A stretch of 64,000 bases of DNA, taken from the NCBI RefSeq assembly GCF_008933955.1, contig NZ_WBXO01000001.1, positions 62,001 to 126,000 of the forward strand, read 5' to 3'. Below the pieces are notes generated by a model that made no database searches, was not told the DNA's origin, and saw only the letters and a program-made list of their open reading frames with translations. Numbering within the stretch: the stretch's first letter is position 1; the number at the start of each line of letters is the position of its first letter. This stretch comes from Heliorestis acidaminivorans (GTDB lineage Bacteria > Bacillota > Desulfitobacteriia > Heliobacteriales > Heliobacteriaceae). Shown piece after piece: positions 8,589-18,111 of this stretch. A program made the position numbers and the translations under genes.

Positions 8589-9572
8589 ATGGACAATATT
8601 TTGCTGTTAAGCCCTTTAATTATCTTCCTAGCCTTGCTCATCGACTTGCTCATAGGTGATCCGCGCTGGTTACCTCACCCTGTTGTAGCTATTGGCAAGA
8701 TGATCTCTTGGCTTGAAAAAAAACTATATCCACAGCGAGAACAGAAGCAACAAGCTTTGTACTGGCGAGGAGCTTTGCTTTCTCTTCTCGTTGTGACTAC
8801 TACAACCTTACTTACAGTAGCTTTACTATATAGCACCATATCCCTTACAGAGTGGCTCTATACCATTGTAGCCGCTATCCTACTTGGCATAGCTTTGGCA
8901 GCACGAACTCTGGCCGGAGCGGCCTTAGAGATTAAAGAGCTATTAGAACAAGGTAATCTAGTGCAAGCTCGTCTAAAGCTATCTTATATAGTGGGACGAG
9001 ACACAGAAAATCTAGATGAAAGTGAAATTGTACGGGCTACCGTAGAAACGGTGGCAGAAAACACGGTAGATGGCATTACAAGTCCACTATTCTACGCCTT
9101 TCTTTTTGGCTTACCCGGTGCCTATGCTTACAAGGCCATAAACACCTTAGATTCCATGATCGGTTATCGTAACGAACGTTATCTTTGGTTTGGTCGGTTT
9201 GCCGCTAAGTTTGATGATCTGGCCAACTATGTACCAGCTCGACTAACAGGCTTTTCTATGATTCTTGGTGCTACCATCCTAGGCCATCCTTGGAAAGCAA
9301 TGATGAAGACATGGCGCCATGATGCCTCTGCCCATCCTAGTCCTAATAGTGGCATTTCTGAATCGGTCATGGCTGGTGCGCTAGGTATTCAATTAGGTGG
9401 GTTGAACTATTATGGTGGCCATCCTTCTATGCGGGCTACCATGGGAGAAGCTCATCAACCTTTGCGTGCCCACCATATAGGACAAGCTGTTAAGATAATG
9501 ACAGTTACAACGATTATTTTTTCCTTTTTCGGCATGTGTATTTTATATGGAATAGGAAAGTGGTTCCTATGA
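8589..9572 (+). CDS. cbiB: Adenosylcobinamide-phosphate synthase, CbiB
   Basis: Integral membrane enzyme that attaches aminopropanol or its phosphate to cobyric acid. The N-terminal LLIGDPRWLPHPV motif (near residues 19-31) and the central VAENTVDGITSPLFYA and DSMIGYRNE segments are diagnostic. Several hydrophobic spans flank them, including one at the C-terminus. It is 327 aa, normal for the family, with start ATG 8589 and an AAGGATAG-type site. It overlaps cbiA by four bases (ATGA). CbiB shares the symbol cobD in some species; the cobD here at 13.9 kb is the unrelated decarboxylase. Confidence 0.95.
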   Translation: MDNILLLSPLIIFLALLIDLLIGDPRWLPHPVVAIGKMISWLEKKLYPQREQKQQALYWRGALLSLLVVTTTTLLTVALLYSTISLTEWLYTIVAAILLGIALAARTLAGAALEIKELLEQGNLVQARLKLSYIVGRDTENLDESEIVRATVETVAENTVDGITSPLFYAFLFGLPGAYAYKAINTLDSMIGYRNERYLWFGRFAAKFDDLANYVPARLTGFSMILGATILGHPWKAMMKTWRHDASAHPSPNSGISESVMAGALGIQLGGLNYYGGHPSMRATMGEAHQPLRAHHIGQAVKIMTVTTIIFSFFGMCILYGIGKWFL

Positions 9573-10981
9573 TACCCTCTGCAATGATCGCCGGTACCCA
9601 TAGCGGTGTAGGCAAAACAACTTTAACAATGGGTCTATTAACAGCCTTCTGTCAAAGAGGAAAAATAGTTCAGAGCTTTAAATGCGGCCCTGACTACATT
9701 GATCCTACCTTTTACCGATGGATTACTGGTAGGAGTTGTTCCAACTTAGATAGTTGGCTTATGGATAGGCCTACGATTGAGCGCTTATACAAGCGTGCTC
9801 TAGAAGGGGCAGATCTGGCCCTTCTAGAAGGCGTCATGGGACTTTATGATGGAGCGGCTGGAGAAAAACCTGGCGGAGCAGGTAGTTCAGCATCTTTGGC
9901 CAAAATGCTTCAAGTACCTATTATCTTAGTCGTAGATGGCTCTTCTGCCGCCCAAAGTGTGGCCGCCACCGTCTATGGCTTTGCTAAGCTAATGCCAGAT
10001 ATAAAGATACTTGGTATAATTGTTAACCGTGTCGGCTCTGAACGCCATGGCCTGATGATCCAGAAAGCTATTGAAGAAAGTTGTTGCTTACCTGTATTTG
10101 GATGGCTATTGAAAAACAGTATAGAAGCGATTCCAGAACGTCACCTAGGACTCGTTTCCGCTGTAAGAGATGATGAGGCTCTACAAGAATATTGCACCCA
10201 ACTAGCCCAGGTGATAGAGAATCAAATAGATATTGACCAAATCATTAGCTTGCTCAGTAAATCAACGAAAAAATCCACCTTAAGAACATTAGAAATAGAA
10301 GAAAAAGAGAAGCTAGAAATACTAGAGAAAATTCCTGTAGCCATTGCTAGAGATGAGGCTTTTCACTTTTATTATGAAGACGCTTTACGAGATCTGAGCG
10401 ACCGAGGAATTGAGTGGATTCCATTTAAACCTGTTGCAGGTGAAACCTTTCCAGCACATGTAAAAGGAGTGTATCTTGGAGGCGGTTATCCGGAGCTCTA
10501 TTTAGAAGAACTAACGAAGAATCAGCAATTCATAAAAGACTTACGCTCTGCTTATCAAAATGGAATGCCGATTTATGGAGAATGTGGCGGTTATATGTTC
10601 CTAAGCCGTTCAATTGAAGATAGCAAGCAAAAAGAATATAGCTTAACAGGTCTAGTGCCTGCAAAATGTAAAATGCAGAAAAGGCGTCAAGCCTTAGGTT
10701 ATGTGACAGCCCAGGCTACAACCGATAATTTGCTTGCCCATCAAGGGGATTTATTACGTGGTCACGAGTTTCATTACTCGAGTCTTAACTATGACCCTGC
10801 AGAATTACAAAAAAGCGCATTTAGAATAACTAAGACTTTTTTGCCTGGTCAAGAACCTCTAGTTCGTCAAGTTGGTTATGTTGAAAAAGCGCTAACAGCT
10901 TCTTATGTTCACTTTCATCTTTCAGCCTATCCGACTGCAATGGATCGCTTAGTTTCCTTTTTTGCAGGGCAAAAAATATAA
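9569..10981 (+). CDS. cbiA: Cobyrinic acid a,c-diamide synthase, CbiA/CobB
   Basis: Amidates the a and c acetate groups of cobyrinate using ATP and glutamine. The synthetase P-loop GTHSGVGKTT is near residues 10-19, and the YLGGGYPELY and YGECGGYMFLS segments mark the C-terminal amidotransferase, with its Cys in ECGGY. The terminal HFHLSAYP supplies the His. Start ATG 9569 overlaps the cbiB stop; an in-frame ATG at 9536 inside cbiB would add 11 atypical residues and is less likely. The length is 470 aa. Confidence 0.95.
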   Translation: MIPSAMIAGTHSGVGKTTLTMGLLTAFCQRGKIVQSFKCGPDYIDPTFYRWITGRSCSNLDSWLMDRPTIERLYKRALEGADLALLEGVMGLYDGAAGEKPGGAGSSASLAKMLQVPIILVVDGSSAAQSVAATVYGFAKLMPDIKILGIIVNRVGSERHGLMIQKAIEESCCLPVFGWLLKNSIEAIPERHLGLVSAVRDDEALQEYCTQLAQVIENQIDIDQIISLLSKSTKKSTLRTLEIEEKEKLEILEKIPVAIARDEAFHFYYEDALRDLSDRGIEWIPFKPVAGETFPAHVKGVYLGGGYPELYLEELTKNQQFIKDLRSAYQNGMPIYGECGGYMFLSRSIEDSKQKEYSLTGLVPAKCKMQKRRQALGYVTAQATTDNLLAHQGDLLRGHEFHYSSLNYDPAELQKSAFRITKTFLPGQEPLVRQVGYVEKALTASYVHFHLSAYPTAMDRLVSFFAGQKI

Positions 10982-11033
10982 TTCTTAGGATAACGAAAAG
11001 ATTTTATGGAAAGATTTGAGGAGGAATTCACAG

Positions 11034-12092
11034 ATGTCCCTTACAGAAATTATCGGCAAGATTAAACCTATCGATCAAGAGATCTTAGATGCGACACAAG
11101 AGCATCTTAATTCATTAACGAAACCACTAGGAAGTCTTGGTGTTCTTGAAGATATTGGCAAGCAAGTAGCCGCTATTTATGGAGTCTTTAAGCCAGAGCT
11201 AACGAAGAAAAAAGTAGTTATCATGGCAGGCGATCATGGTGTGGCTGAAGAAGATGTAAGTTGTTTTCCTCAGGAAGTAACATACCAAATGGTTCGCAAC
11301 TTTATAAACGGTGGTGCTGGTATAAACGTACTAGCTCGCCATGCAGGTGCAGAAATTGTTTGTGTTGACATAGGTGTAAAAGTAGATATGCATGATTTAC
11401 CAGACCTAGTTAATAAGAAGGTAGCTTATGGTACTCAAAATATGACCAAAGGTCCTGCAATGACGCGATCAGAAGCAGAACAAGCTATTATGGTTGGGGT
11501 AGAAATTGTAAAAGATCTAGTTGAAAAAGAAGGCATTACCCTGGTAGCACCTGGTGATATGGGTATTGCCAATACCACCTCTTCCTCAGCAATTATCGCT
11601 GCTCTTAGCGGTCTGTCTGTAGATAAAGTGGTAGGTCGTGGAAGTGGAATTGATAATGAGCGATTAAAAATAAAAATCAAGGCTATAGAAAAAGCACTTA
11701 CTGTAAACAAACCAGATAAGCAAGACGGTCTTGATATACTGGCCAAAGTAGGCGGCTTGGAGATAGCAGGTATGACTGGCGTTATTCTTGGTGCGGCAGC
11801 CTATCGCATTCCTGTGATCATTGATGGATTTAATTCCACAGCGGCGGCCTTAATTGCGGCAACTATTGCGCCTTTGTCACGCCAATACATGATAGGCTCT
11901 CACCTTTCGGCTGAGCCAGGACACAAATATATGTTAGCCTATTTAGAACTACAGCCTATGTTAACGATGAATCTTCGCCTTGGAGAAGCGACAGGCTCGG
12001 CACTAGTAATGTCGATGGTTGATGCGGCTATAAAAATCTTAAGAGAAATGGCTACTTTTGAAGAAGCCGGTGTGGCCAGTGGAAATAGCTAA
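11034..12092 (+). CDS. cobT: Nicotinate-nucleotide:dimethylbenzimidazole phosphoribosyltransferase, CobT
   Basis: Makes alpha-ribazole phosphate from nicotinate mononucleotide and a lower-ligand base. TKPLGSLGVLEDIG near residues 26-39, MAGDHGVAEE near residue 65, and the C-terminal RLGEATGSAL carrying the catalytic Glu identify it. ATG 11034 lies just downstream of TTGAGGAGGAATTC, a strong ribosome site; the in-frame TTG at 11016 is part of that site. The product is 352 aa. Which base it prefers (DMB or another benzimidazole) cannot be read from sequence. Confidence 0.95.
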   Translation: MSLTEIIGKIKPIDQEILDATQEHLNSLTKPLGSLGVLEDIGKQVAAIYGVFKPELTKKKVVIMAGDHGVAEEDVSCFPQEVTYQMVRNFINGGAGINVLARHAGAEIVCVDIGVKVDMHDLPDLVNKKVAYGTQNMTKGPAMTRSEAEQAIMVGVEIVKDLVEKEGITLVAPGDMGIANTTSSSAIIAALSGLSVDKVVGRGSGIDNERLKIKIKAIEKALTVNKPDKQDGLDILAKVGGLEIAGMTGVILGAAAYRIPVIIDGFNSTAAALIAATIAPLSRQYMIGSHLSAEPGHKYMLAYLELQPMLTMNLRLGEATGSALVMSMVDAAIKILREMATFEEAGVASGNS

Positions 12093-12095
12093 CAG

Positions 12096-12935
12096 GTGAT
12101 TGCTTTGGTACAGCGTTTTTTTATGGCTTTATCTTTCTTTACACGATTGCCAGTACCTTCTATTGCCTTCAATGAGCAAGAATTCGGTAAATCACTGGTC
12201 TATATACCTTTAGTAGGCTTAATTCTTGGCTTAATTTTAGCTGTAACTGCTTTTTTCTTATCCTACCTAGCTCCTTTCACCTTACTAATACCTCTTTTGA
12301 TAGCTTTTCAAGTTTATCTCACAGGCGCTTTAAACCTTGACGGGTTCATGGATACTTTTGATGGAATTTTTTCAGGGAGAAAAGCAGAGCAAATTCTTGA
12401 GATCATGCGCGACTCTCGCGTTGGAGCTCATGCTGTTATCTCTGTTACACTGTTATTTCTCTTGAAAATAGGAGCTTTCGCATCTTTCTATCCTTTAGAA
12501 ATAACAAGTAATGGTGCTTTTATGGGAGCTTGGAATTATCTAAATGGTTTTTATGGCTCCCTAGAAGCTTTCATTCTTACCTTATTATGGCTTCCCATGA
12601 TGGGAAGGTGGGCTATCACTTTTGCTTTATACCATTTTCCCTATGCGCGTCCTGAGGGATTAGCTTCACTATTCCACCGTCATCGACCAAAAAAACCTGT
12701 TGCCAAAACAACAGCTTTTACGGCCTTCGTTATGATGGTAACAGCTGGCTTTATGGGCCTTTTCATACTACTACTTACAGCTCTTTTTGTTTACTTTTGG
12801 GCTCGACAGCTTACAAGTTTGCTTGGCGGGCTCACTGGCGATATTTATGGTGCTATCTGTGAAACTGTTGAAGTTTTCGCCTTAATTCTATTAGTTCTAT
12901 GCTTACAATGGCCCTTTTGGGAGGTGCTCTCATGA
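12096..12935 (+). CDS. cobS: Adenosylcobinamide-GDP ribazoletransferase (cobalamin synthase), CobS
   Basis: Membrane enzyme that joins AdoCbi-GDP to alpha-ribazole (phosphate), completing the nucleotide loop. The N-terminal LSFFTRLPVP and GALNLDGFMDTFDG with the Asp-rich metal-binding pattern (near residues 78-90) are characteristic, and RDSRVGAHA follows. There are five or six hydrophobic spans. GTG 12096 lies three bases after the cobT stop; TTG 12105 and ATG 12123 are alternatives because the ribosome site is weak. It is 279 aa and overlaps the next gene by four bases. Confidence 0.93.
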   Translation: MIALVQRFFMALSFFTRLPVPSIAFNEQEFGKSLVYIPLVGLILGLILAVTAFFLSYLAPFTLLIPLLIAFQVYLTGALNLDGFMDTFDGIFSGRKAEQILEIMRDSRVGAHAVISVTLLFLLKIGAFASFYPLEITSNGAFMGAWNYLNGFYGSLEAFILTLLWLPMMGRWAITFALYHFPYARPEGLASLFHRHRPKKPVAKTTAFTAFVMMVTAGFMGLFILLLTALFVYFWARQLTSLLGGLTGDIYGAICETVEVFALILLVLCLQWPFWEVLS

Positions 12936-13819
12936 AAGGTTGGGCGCAGGTACCAGGAACGTGCGGTGAGCTTGCTCAAGGAATCCTAGGCAAGCAAGCC
13001 TTACATATTACCTGTCCCATTGATTGCTGGGTCTCGGCAGAAGTATCTCTAGAGCCTGGGCAAGGTAATATCGATGGTTTGCAAGACCGTAGTAAAACTA
13101 GGAGAGCTCTGGAGAAATTACTAGATCAGTGGCAACTTAGAAATCATTATGATGTGCAGATAAATCTCCACAATCCCTTACCAAAAGGTAAAGGCATGGC
13201 CTCTAGTACGGCTGATCTTTGTGCAACTTTGTACGCTTTAGCCCAGGCTTGTCAACGCACATTAACTACCCAAGAACTAAGTAACTTGATCTTAGCTATA
13301 GAACCTTCTGATGGTCTATTTTTGCCTGGAATTTCTATTTTTGATCATCGTAGTGGTTCTAAAGCTGAGACGATTACTAGTAAAATTCCTGCTATTGATC
13401 TGCTAATTTACGATATGGGTGGGGAAGTTGATACAGTTATTTTCAACAGTCAAGAAGAACTAATAGAACTTAACATAGCGAAAGTAGGACAGGTTCAACA
13501 GGCTTTTGACTTATTAGTTTCAGGTTTACAATCAGGAGAGAGAAAAAAAATTGGCCAAGGAGCAACTATAAGTGCCTTGGCCAATCAAAATATTCTACCG
13601 AAAGTAAATTTAGAAATTATTGCTGAAGAGACAACTGCTTTAGGTGCGCTTGGTGTTGCTATTGCTCATAGCGGTACTACATTAGGTATACTAGTAGAAA
13701 GAGAGCAAAGAGAAAAGCAGGAAAAGCTTTGGCAGTGGATGAATGAGCAAAGCCAAGCATACACCTATCTTGGTCACTATAGACTTGTTGGCGGTGGTCC
13801 TCGTTATCAACAGAGCTGA
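12932..13819 (+). CDS. pduX: GHMP-family L-threonine kinase (PduX-like)
   Basis: A GHMP-fold kinase. In the B12 context the expected reaction is phosphorylation of L-threonine, whose product CobD decarboxylates to aminopropanol phosphate. The N-terminal VPGTCGELAQG (near residues 7-17) and the ATP-binding PLPKGKGMASSTAD (near residues 84-97) are typical, and the C-terminal IAHSGTTLGILV matches the GHMP C-domain. ATG 12932 overlaps the cobS stop and has GGGAGGTG upstream. It is 295 aa. Kinase class is firm; the threonine substrate is inferred from position beside cobD. Confidence 0.87.
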   Translation: MKGWAQVPGTCGELAQGILGKQALHITCPIDCWVSAEVSLEPGQGNIDGLQDRSKTRRALEKLLDQWQLRNHYDVQINLHNPLPKGKGMASSTADLCATLYALAQACQRTLTTQELSNLILAIEPSDGLFLPGISIFDHRSGSKAETITSKIPAIDLLIYDMGGEVDTVIFNSQEELIELNIAKVGQVQQAFDLLVSGLQSGERKKIGQGATISALANQNILPKVNLEIIAEETTALGALGVAIAHSGTTLGILVEREQREKQEKLWQWMNEQSQAYTYLGHYRLVGGGPRYQQS

Positions 13820-13854
13820 TTGATCGAGCTAGGGGGAGGAGAAGAGACCTTTTT

Positions 13855-14949
13855 ATGTTTAAGCAAGATGAACGGAACAACTATGCTCATGGTGGCGATG
13901 TATGGTCTTATGCTTATGATGTACTTGACTTTAGTGCCAATATTAATAACCAAGGTCTTTCAAAGCAAGCCCGACAGGCGATGGTAGAGCAGATCGATCA
14001 AGTTATTCACTATCCCGATCCTCATTGTCGGCAACTCTTAGGTTCTTTAAGTAATTACCTTGATATACCTTCTAGTGCCATTTTATGTGGCAATGGAGCA
14101 GTTGATTTACTCGATCACTGGGTACGTTATTGGCAATTGCAAAAGGTATTGCTTTGTGAGCCTGCTTTTGGCCAATATCATCGTGCAATCAGAGCTCAAG
14201 GTGCTCAACTGCATAGCTATTATTTAGATGAGAGTAGGGGCTTTATTTTTAGTGTGGAACAATGGCTCAAGGAACTAGAACAATCTGGTTGTGACGGTGC
14301 CATACTATGTTCTCCACACAACCCCCTAGGTTGGACCTTTAGTAGAGATACTCTTAATCAAGTTATTCAAGCCTGTGAAGCGAGAAAGATTCATCTTCTG
14401 ATTGATGAGTCTTTTATTGATTTTTTGCCTGTTCAGGAAGCTAATAGTGCTGTAACCCATGCTGTTAAGAGTAACTATGTAGGAGTACTATATTCCTTGA
14501 CAAAATTCTTCTCCATTCCAGGACTTCGCCTGGGTACATTAATAGCTGAACCTTCCATAATAGAGCAATTAAAAAGCCATCGAGATCCCTGGTCTGTTAA
14601 TCATTTAGCACAAGTTTCTGCTGTTGCCGCATTGCAAGATAGGGAATATCAAGAAAAAACAAAAGCTCTTTTACCAGAGCAACGAGGCTATTTGCAGGAA
14701 GCACTGCTTTCCTTACCAAGCTTTGAACCTCTACCGTCAGCAGTTAACTTTATGCTTGTTAACATAGAGAAAAGTGGCTACAGTTCCACATGGTGGACTG
14801 AAAAATTAGCTCAGAGAAATATATTAGTAAGGAATTGTAATAGCTTTGCGCTATTAGGAGAACGTTATCTGCGTATCGCAGTTCGCAAAAAAGAAGAGAC
14901 AGAAATATTGCTAGGAGCCTTCGAGTCCATATCAAAGGAGGAGACTTAG
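13855..14949 (+). CDS. cobD: L-threonine-O-3-phosphate decarboxylase, CobD
   Basis: A fold-type I PLP enzyme of the aminotransferase family that makes (R)-1-amino-2-propanol phosphate for the nucleotide loop. It has the N-terminal HGGDVWSYAYDVLDFSAN, the CSPHNPLGWT loop (Asn-Pro) near residue 150, DESFIDF, and the PLP lysine in YSLTKFFSIPGLRLG. The length of 364 aa is typical. It is preceded by GGGGGAGGAGA. Histidinol-phosphate aminotransferase is the close look-alike; the neighbourhood and the HGGD start favour CobD. Confidence 0.92.
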   Translation: MFKQDERNNYAHGGDVWSYAYDVLDFSANINNQGLSKQARQAMVEQIDQVIHYPDPHCRQLLGSLSNYLDIPSSAILCGNGAVDLLDHWVRYWQLQKVLLCEPAFGQYHRAIRAQGAQLHSYYLDESRGFIFSVEQWLKELEQSGCDGAILCSPHNPLGWTFSRDTLNQVIQACEARKIHLLIDESFIDFLPVQEANSAVTHAVKSNYVGVLYSLTKFFSIPGLRLGTLIAEPSIIEQLKSHRDPWSVNHLAQVSAVAALQDREYQEKTKALLPEQRGYLQEALLSLPSFEPLPSAVNFMLVNIEKSGYSSTWWTEKLAQRNILVRNCNSFALLGERYLRIAVRKKEETEILLGAFESISKEET

Positions 14950-14951
14950 TA

Positions 14952-15593
14952 TTGACGAAAATTTTTTTAATTCGCCACGGTGAAACTGAGTGGAACTATA
15001 ATCGAAGATACCAAGGACATAGTGATGTAGCCTTAAGTGAAAAAGGACGCTATCAAGCTCAACAATTGAAAAATCGATTAGCTCATGAAAAAATTGATGT
15101 ACTCTATGCTAGTGATTTAGGTCGTGCTGTAGAGACAGCAAAGATTATTGCTCAGGAAAAAGATAAAGAAGTATCCTTAGATTGTCGTTTTCGTGAATGT
15201 CATTTTGGGGATTGGGAGGGCATGACTTTTCAAGAAATCGAAGAAGCTTATCCCAATGAGATAAAGTTATGGACAACAAAACCAGGGCAACTACTTATTC
15301 CAGGAGGCGAAAGCTTTGCTACCTTGCAAAAGCGAGCCTACAAAGCTTTATTAGAAGTAGTCAAAAAACATCAAGGAGAAAATATTGCCATTGTAGCTCA
15401 TGGTGGAACTATTCGCTCTTTGCTCTGCGCAATCCTTGACCTAGACTTAGATCGCGCTTGGCAATTCAAGCAAGACAATACAGCTTTAAACATTATTTCA
15501 TTTCACGGTGAAAGTGCCATCATAGAAACAGTCAATGATTGTACTCACTTGTTAGCAAGGGCTTTCCCTAACTGTGAAAACAAGGTAGAATAG
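14952..15593 (+). CDS. cobC: Histidine phosphatase, probable alpha-ribazole-5'-phosphate phosphatase CobC
   Basis: A phosphoglycerate-mutase-like phosphatase. The phosphorylated His is in LIRHGETEWN (residues 6-15), the second His is in VAHGGTIRSL near residue 149, and a conserved ECHFGDWEG sits near residue 84. It starts at TTG 14952, two bases past the cobD stop, behind AAAGGAGGAGAC. The 213-aa length and last place in the B12 string suggest dephosphorylation of alpha-ribazole phosphate or cobalamin phosphate, though sequence alone cannot exclude a general phosphatase. Confidence 0.85.
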   Translation: MTKIFLIRHGETEWNYNRRYQGHSDVALSEKGRYQAQQLKNRLAHEKIDVLYASDLGRAVETAKIIAQEKDKEVSLDCRFRECHFGDWEGMTFQEIEEAYPNEIKLWTTKPGQLLIPGGESFATLQKRAYKALLEVVKKHQGENIAIVAHGGTIRSLLCAILDLDLDRAWQFKQDNTALNIISFHGESAIIETVNDCTHLLARAFPNCENKVE

Positions 15594-15624
15594 AGCTATA
15601 AAGGATAGGTCTGGGGGAATTACC

Positions 15625-15930
15625 ATGCCAGCACGAATGCATAGAGCCAAAGCGACTACATGGCAACGATTAAGAGTCCTTTTTAATCTACCTCGTTCTT
15701 CTCGTCTGATCATGGCTTTGTTGCGAGATGGAAGAGTCCCCGTCGTTAACAAAGCCCTTTTATTAGGGTTAGGTACGGCTTATTTTTTGTGGCCCCTTGA
15801 TGTGGTGCCAGATATGGTTCCTTTTTTTGGTCATATAGATGATCTAACAGTTGTGCTTTTTTTAGTGGATCGCTTTCTTGCTTCCGCACCCTCTTATGTA
15901 GTTCGAGAGTATATGGAGAGGATAGACTAA
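15625..15930 (+). CDS. YkvA-like small membrane protein (DUF1232)
   Basis: A 101-aa protein with the core DUF1232 pattern: a hydrophobic segment (LLLGLGTAYFLWPLD) followed by DVVPDMVPFFGHIDDLTVV near residues 58-76. The family is widespread and its function is not established; a membrane association is likely. The N-terminus is basic. ATG 15625 has a GGGGGAAT-type site. It lies between cobC and guaB and is followed by a terminator at 15932, so it may be transcribed with the end of the B12 string. Confidence 0.75.
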   Translation: MPARMHRAKATTWQRLRVLFNLPRSSRLIMALLRDGRVPVVNKALLLGLGTAYFLWPLDVVPDMVPFFGHIDDLTVVLFLVDRFLASAPSYVVREYMERID

Positions 15931-15931
15931 T

Positions 15932-15966
15932 TGGGAGCACCCTATTCGAGGTGACTCCCTTTTTTG
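15932..15966 (+). terminator. Rho-independent terminator after the YkvA-like gene
   Basis: GGGAGCACC pairs with GGTGACTCCC (one bulge) around a short loop and is followed by a run of seven T. It separates the B12 block and the YkvA-like gene from guaB. Confidence 0.8.
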
Positions 15967-15996
15967 TTGCCGTATTTAGTAAGATTGTGCTACAAT
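15967..15996 (+). promoter_or_regulatory. Candidate sigma-A promoter for guaB
   Basis: TTGCCG and TACAAT are separated by 18 bases, directly downstream of a terminator and about 50 bases before the guaB start. Confidence 0.55.
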
Positions 15997-16032
15997 TAGG
16001 GATAATACTTTTGGCGAAGCTTTATTCTATGA

Positions 16033-17505
<1,473 letters not shown>

Positions 17506-17546
17506 CCAAAGTATAATCTAAAGTAGCATAATAGGTGGTGGCCATA

Positions 17547-17909
17547 ATGGGTAGCTATGTCTTAGCGGGAAGTGAATATTTTAGCACAGACCCTAGAGAA
17601 GGCGTTCTAGCCGAATCCCTAAAAAAAATACAAGGTTGTAAAGGAACTTTTTATCTAAAAGTTGGACAACATACAAATATCTTAAAAGGCTCTTGCAGGG
17701 TAAAAGATATTTTACGTCGTGAAGAACGAATTGAAGAAGGCCACTTGACGATTGAACAAGTGGCTTTTCACCTAATGCCTGATGACTGTAATTCTTTATC
17801 TTGGGAAATCCTTTTTCCTATAAGCCAATTTGTTTCCTACGAAGAATATGGTCGCTATAAGGTTTATAGCTTTAGCACTTATTCTTGGATGTGGGAAGAG
17901 CATGAATGA
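17547..17909 (+). CDS. Hypothetical protein, unknown function
   Basis: I do not recognise this 120-aa protein. It has no membrane span or signal peptide. The N-terminal half contains GSYVLAGSEYFST and a Lys/Gly-rich strand pattern; the C-terminal half is acidic and aromatic and ends in SWMWEEHE. ATG 17547 is favoured because AGGTGGTGG lies eight bases upstream; an in-frame GTG at 17535 would add four residues. It lies 41 bases after guaB and could be co-transcribed with it. Confidence 0.6.
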   Translation: MGSYVLAGSEYFSTDPREGVLAESLKKIQGCKGTFYLKVGQHTNILKGSCRVKDILRREERIEEGHLTIEQVAFHLMPDDCNSLSWEILFPISQFVSYEEYGRYKVYSFSTYSWMWEEHE

Positions 17910-17977
17910 AATTAAGCTGGTTGCCCTAGAAGCATTAAACAAATATTTTACTTAAAACTTAAGGATATAATAAAAAT

Positions 17978-18013
17978 AATTAGTAAAATCATCTTAGGAT
18001 GATCTTACTAATT
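17978..18013. repeat. 16-bp inverted repeat upstream of RNase J gene
   Basis: AATTAGTAAAATCATC and GATGATCTTACTAATT form a hairpin with a TTAG loop and one mismatch. No T-run follows on the plus strand, so it is not a classical terminator. It lies about 100 bases before the RNase J start and just downstream of a TATAAT at 17966. Confidence 0.75.
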
Positions 18014-18111
18014 ATATGGAAAAATGTTACAATGATGGAGATGAAATACGTACAGAGAAAGCTATTTTCTTTGTTATGCAATATATATCTCGTTCAACTA
18101 AAGGAGAAGTT

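Noticed and set aside
1-15600. Cobalamin riboswitch within the B12 block
   Set aside because: No gap is long enough, and I found no B12-box sequence in the intergenic stretches at 4713-4781, 6333-6379 or 8545-8588. One may exist upstream of the window.
18016-18111. N-terminal extension of RNase J from ATG 18016
   Set aside because: Directly abuts a hairpin, has no ribosome site, and ATG 18112 has AAAGGAGAAG.
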